In this document: piece after piece, positions 61,556-64,000 of the stretch
Layout of the letters: every line of letters begins with the position of its first letter
Numbering within the stretch: the first letter of the stretch is position 1
DNA from: Methylobacterium sp. FF17
GTDB taxonomy: Bacteria; Pseudomonadota; Alphaproteobacteria; Rhizobiales; Beijerinckiaceae
Reading direction: 5' to 3'
NCBI RefSeq assembly: GCF_025813715.1
Contig: NZ_CP107532.1
Location: forward strand, 4,356,001 to 4,420,000
Length of the DNA: 64,000 nt
Position numbers and translations under genes: made by a program
Notes under the pieces: generated by a model
Told to the model about the DNA's origin: nothing
Database searches by the model: none
The model's input: the letters and a program-made list of their open reading frames with translations, nothing else

Positions 61556-62893
61556 ATGGACCAGCCCTTCGACCTCATCCTCGCCGGCGGCACGGTGGTG
61601 AACCAGGACGGCGAACACCGCACCGATCTCGGCATCCGCGCCGGGCGCGTCGCGGCCCTGGGCGACCTCTCCGGCGCCGCGGCGGCCGAGCGGCGCGACT
61701 GCACCGGCCTGCACCTGCTCCCCGGGGTGATCGACAGCCAGGTGCATTTCCGCGAGCCAGGGCTCGACCACAAGGAGGATCTCGAATCAGGCTCCCGCGC
61801 CGCCGTCATGGGCGGCGTCACGGCGGTGTTCGAGATGCCGAACACCAACCCGCTGACCACCAGCGCCGAGGCGCTGGCCGACAAGGTGGCCCGCGCGCAC
61901 CACCGCATGCATTGCGACTTCGCCTTCTGGGTGGGCGGCACCCACGAGAACGCCGCCCTGGTGCCGGAGCTCGAGCGCCTGCCGGGGGCGGCCGGCATCA
62001 AGGTGTTCGTGGGCTCCTCCACGGGTTCGCTGCTGGTGGAGGACGATGCCGGGGTCACCGAAATCCTGAAGCGCACCCGCCGCCGCGCCGCCTTCCACGC
62101 CGAGGACGAGCCGATGCTGCGCGCGCGAAAGGACCTGCGCGTGGCCGGCGACCCCTCCTCCCACCCGGTCTGGCGCTCGCCCGAGGCCGCGCTCAAGGCG
62201 ACGCAGCGCCTCGTGCGCATCGCCCGCGCCACGGGGGCGCGCATCCACATCCTGCACATCTCCACGAAGGAGGAGATGGCCTACCTCGCCGACGCCAAGG
62301 ACGTGGCGACCTGCGAGGTGACGCCCCACCACCTCACCCTCGACGGCGACGAGGCTTACGCGCGCCTCGGCACCCTGGTGCAGATGAACCCGCCGGTGCG
62401 GGGCGCGGACCACCGCGACGGCATCTGGCACGGGCTGGCACAGGGCGTCGCCGACGTGCTCGGCTCCGACCACGCGCCGCACCTGCTCTCGGAGAAGGCC
62501 AAGCCCTATCCGAATTCACCCTCGGGCATGACGGGCGTGCAGACCCTGGTGCCGATCATGCTCGACCACGTCGCCGCCGGCCGGCTGTCGCTGGCCCGGT
62601 TCGTCGACCTCACCAGCGCGGGCCCGAAGCGCCTGTTCGGCATCGCCCGGAAAGGCCGCCTCGCGGTCGGCTACGACGCCGACGTGACGCTGGTGGACCT
62701 CAAGCGCCGCGAGACCATCCGCAACGACTGGATCGCCTCGAAATGCGGCTGGACCCCCTATGACGGCGTCACCGTGACCGGCTGGCCGGTGGGCACCCTG
62801 GTGCGGGGCCATTGCGTGATGTGGGAGGGGGTAGTGACGGAGCCGTCGCGGGGCGAGGCGGTGGTGTTCGAGGAGGCGTTGGCGGTGGGGTGA
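61556..62893 (+). CDS. pyrC: Dihydroorotase
   Basis: Dihydroorotase makes dihydroorotate from carbamoyl aspartate in pyrimidine synthesis. The 445-residue protein has the metal motif DSQVHFREPGLDHKEDLESG near residue 60, then FHAEDEP, HILHISTKEEM and GSDHAPH. The length is that of the class I type. GAGGAG precedes the ATG. Hydantoinases are related, but DSQVHFREPG and the whole pattern favour dihydroorotase. Confidence 0.9.
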   Translation: MDQPFDLILAGGTVVNQDGEHRTDLGIRAGRVAALGDLSGAAAAERRDCTGLHLLPGVIDSQVHFREPGLDHKEDLESGSRAAVMGGVTAVFEMPNTNPLTTSAEALADKVARAHHRMHCDFAFWVGGTHENAALVPELERLPGAAGIKVFVGSSTGSLLVEDDAGVTEILKRTRRRAAFHAEDEPMLRARKDLRVAGDPSSHPVWRSPEAALKATQRLVRIARATGARIHILHISTKEEMAYLADAKDVATCEVTPHHLTLDGDEAYARLGTLVQMNPPVRGADHRDGIWHGLAQGVADVLGSDHAPHLLSEKAKPYPNSPSGMTGVQTLVPIMLDHVAAGRLSLARFVDLTSAGPKRLFGIARKGRLAVGYDADVTLVDLKRRETIRNDWIASKCGWTPYDGVTVTGWPVGTLVRGHCVMWEGVVTEPSRGEAVVFEEALAVG

Positions 62894-63069
62894 GGCTGGG
62901 GCCGTTTCGCCCACGCCGATCACCGGATGATGATCCTTTCGGCTGTGAGAGACCTGCACGACATGGGGGTGACCGCAAACGCGCGGCCCCCGAACGACCG
63001 CGCATCGTCGCCAAACATCGGATGTCCTGACGAGCGGACCGCAATAGGACTTGGTCGAAAGCGCCAATC

Positions 63070-63570
63070 CTAGATCGTATGCCCCTCACGACGGAGCATG
63101 TCATTGAAGGTCAGGTGCTCGACGCCCTCCAGCTGGCAGATATCCGGAATTCGCCTCTTAACGGTTGAAGTCCCGGCTGATACTTCCATGCTGATCAGAG
63201 GAATGCCCAACGTTTTCGCCAAGGCGATGATCGTTATGTCATTCAGGCCGACCGTTTGCCTGCGATCGCTGTTGTACTCGGCGATGACGCCTTCGTAGTC
63301 GGTCTGCATCCGGACCACGCATTCGATGTAGACATTTGCTGGCCAATGCTCGTCATCAACATCGAGCAAGAGAACGCGCTCGTTACCACGCAGGCATTCT
63401 CCGATGCCGCCCGGCATGCGCGTGAGCTCCGCATAAATCTCCGCAGTGCAAGCCAAGCATCCAGATCGAACCATGGCGCCCATCAAGCGCCACAACGAAA
63501 CATGTATATCTTCCGGAGTCGTCTCCATCGGATTGGAAAATCCCGATGTGTCGAGACAATACCTTTTCAT
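63070..63570 (-). CDS. DUF4411 PIN-like protein, possible toxin
   Basis: This 166-residue protein begins KRYCLDTSGFSNPMET, like the first acidic motif of PIN-type nucleases, and has later acidic residues (AEIYAEL, NDITIIALAKTLGIPLIS). It resembles DUF4411, a family often encoded next to ImmA/IrrE-type genes. The GC content is lower than in the rest of the window, which suggests acquisition. Only one base separates it from the upstream gene. Confidence 0.8.
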   Translation of the reverse strand: MKRYCLDTSGFSNPMETTPEDIHVSLWRLMGAMVRSGCLACTAEIYAELTRMPGGIGECLRGNERVLLLDVDDEHWPANVYIECVVRMQTDYEGVIAEYNSDRRQTVGLNDITIIALAKTLGIPLISMEVSAGTSTVKRRIPDICQLEGVEHLTFNDMLRREGHTI

Positions 63571-63571
63571 G

Positions 63572-64000
63572 CTAAACTGCGAACTCTTCGCGGATGCGAA
63601 AAAGATGCTCCAAGTTCTTTATACCCATGAACTCGGAGGCACTATGGTTCGTTATCTTTCCCGTACTCCAAGCTTCAATGACAAGTCCGGTATATAGATC
63701 TCCAAGCCTTGAACGATATCTTGAGCCATAGTACCTGGGCCTACCAAAGCCTGCATAGTCAGCCTCTTCCCGCACGTATACAGGCCGCTTCTGCCGCCAA
63801 TAGAAATTGGGCTCCACATACCTCAGATTCACCAGCCTAATCAGCGCCGCATGCTTACTGACCTTAAAAATCTCTGAGATAGACCTGATTTCCTCATCCG
63901 CTATTTTCTCGAGCGGGATGCTCGGCTTAGGCCGAACGATGTTCATCGCGTCCCGTGGCATGAGGAATGCCGCTGAAAACCTGTCGCACCATCGCTCAAC
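63572..64000 (-). CDS. ImmA/IrrE-type metallopeptidase, C-terminal part (partial)
   Basis: The frame is open to the right edge and reads VERWCDRFSAAFLMPRDAMN at its visible start, which is the typical helix after the HExxH zinc motif of ImmA/IrrE proteins (E-x-x-C/A-x-x-F-A-A-x-L-L-M-P). The metal motif itself would lie beyond the window. The Met at 63961 is therefore internal and not a start. A full protein probably has an N-terminal Xre helix-turn-helix. The pair with DUF4411 resembles a toxin-antitoxin arrangement. Low GC like its neighbour. Confidence 0.82.
   Translation of the reverse strand, partial: VERWCDRFSAAFLMPRDAMNIVRPKPSIPLEKIADEEIRSISEIFKVSKHAALIRLVNLRYVEPNFYWRQKRPVYVREEADYAGFGRPRYYGSRYRSRLGDLYTGLVIEAWSTGKITNHSASEFMGIKNLEHLFRIREEFAV

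Noticed and set aside
63572..63961. Complete 129-residue protein starting at the Met at 63961
   Set aside because: The frame continues to the window edge with the ImmA-type segment RFSAAFLMPRD, so that Met is internal.

Overview
The window comes from a high-GC alphaproteobacterial methylotroph of the Methylobacterium/Methylorubrum type. The genes themselves show this: a fused pqqCD gene with pqqA, pqqB and pqqE; the complete fhcCDAB formyltransferase/hydrolase complex; mtdB, mch and fae of the tetrahydromethanopterin (H4MPT) pathway; homologues of archaeal methanofuran biosynthesis genes; and an eight-gene block that matches the lanthanide uptake (lut) cluster of M. extorquens as I remember it. 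The arrangement looks like the large methylotrophy island of that species. This is recognition from memory, not a database result.

Layout. 1-2705 (minus): folate genes folP-folB-folK (folK cut by the window edge) and two secreted proteins of unknown function, the second coupled to pqqE. 2702-6117 (minus): pqqA-pqqB-pqqCD-pqqE. 6317-9060 (minus): an OmpR-type two-component system and a small secreted protein. 9236-13751 (minus): fhcB-fhcA-fhcD-fhcC. 14049-21157 (plus): RFA-P synthase, mtdB, an ATP-grasp gene, mch, a RimK-like ATP-grasp gene, a CitG-like gene and fae. 21294-29466: HisA-like protein (minus), MfnF-like kinase and a 66-residue protein (plus), an alpha/beta hydrolase (plus), then a minus-strand run with mfnB, mfnE, a DHPS-related protein, DUF447, an MxaD-like protein and a beta-propeller. 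29658-39817: a DUF2380-like protein, lutA-lutH, a broken lanmodulin gene and a small secreted protein. 39948-48487: exopolysaccharide genes (WcaJ-like transferase, glycosyltransferase, Wza-like and GumC/Wzc-like export proteins, CelD-like GNAT protein, polysaccharide deacetylase). 48493-62893: mostly housekeeping and transport genes (SsuBC-like ABC genes, UDP-sugar epimerase, PiT phosphate transporter, sodC, dxs, xseB, tag, ygfZ, pyrC). 63070-64000 (minus): a lower-GC PIN-like DUF4411 gene next to the C-terminal part of an ImmA/IrrE-type gene.

How the parts fit. PQQ-dependent dehydrogenases oxidise methanol to formaldehyde. Fae condenses formaldehyde with H4MPT, MtdB and Mch oxidise the adduct, and FhcABCD releases formate using methylofuran. 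The RFA-P synthase and DHPS-like genes point to H4MPT synthesis; MfnB/E/F homologues and the ATP-grasp genes point to methylofuran synthesis. The lut genes would bring in the lanthanide used by XoxF-type methanol dehydrogenases, so cofactor synthesis, metal uptake and the formaldehyde pathway lie in one block.

The most notable observation is at 39143-39420, directly after the TonB-dependent receptor lutH, where lanmodulin normally lies. Recognisable EF-hand-type peptide segments are spread over different reading frames, and the intact protein cannot be read. No CRISPR array, rRNA, tRNA or insertion sequence was recognised.
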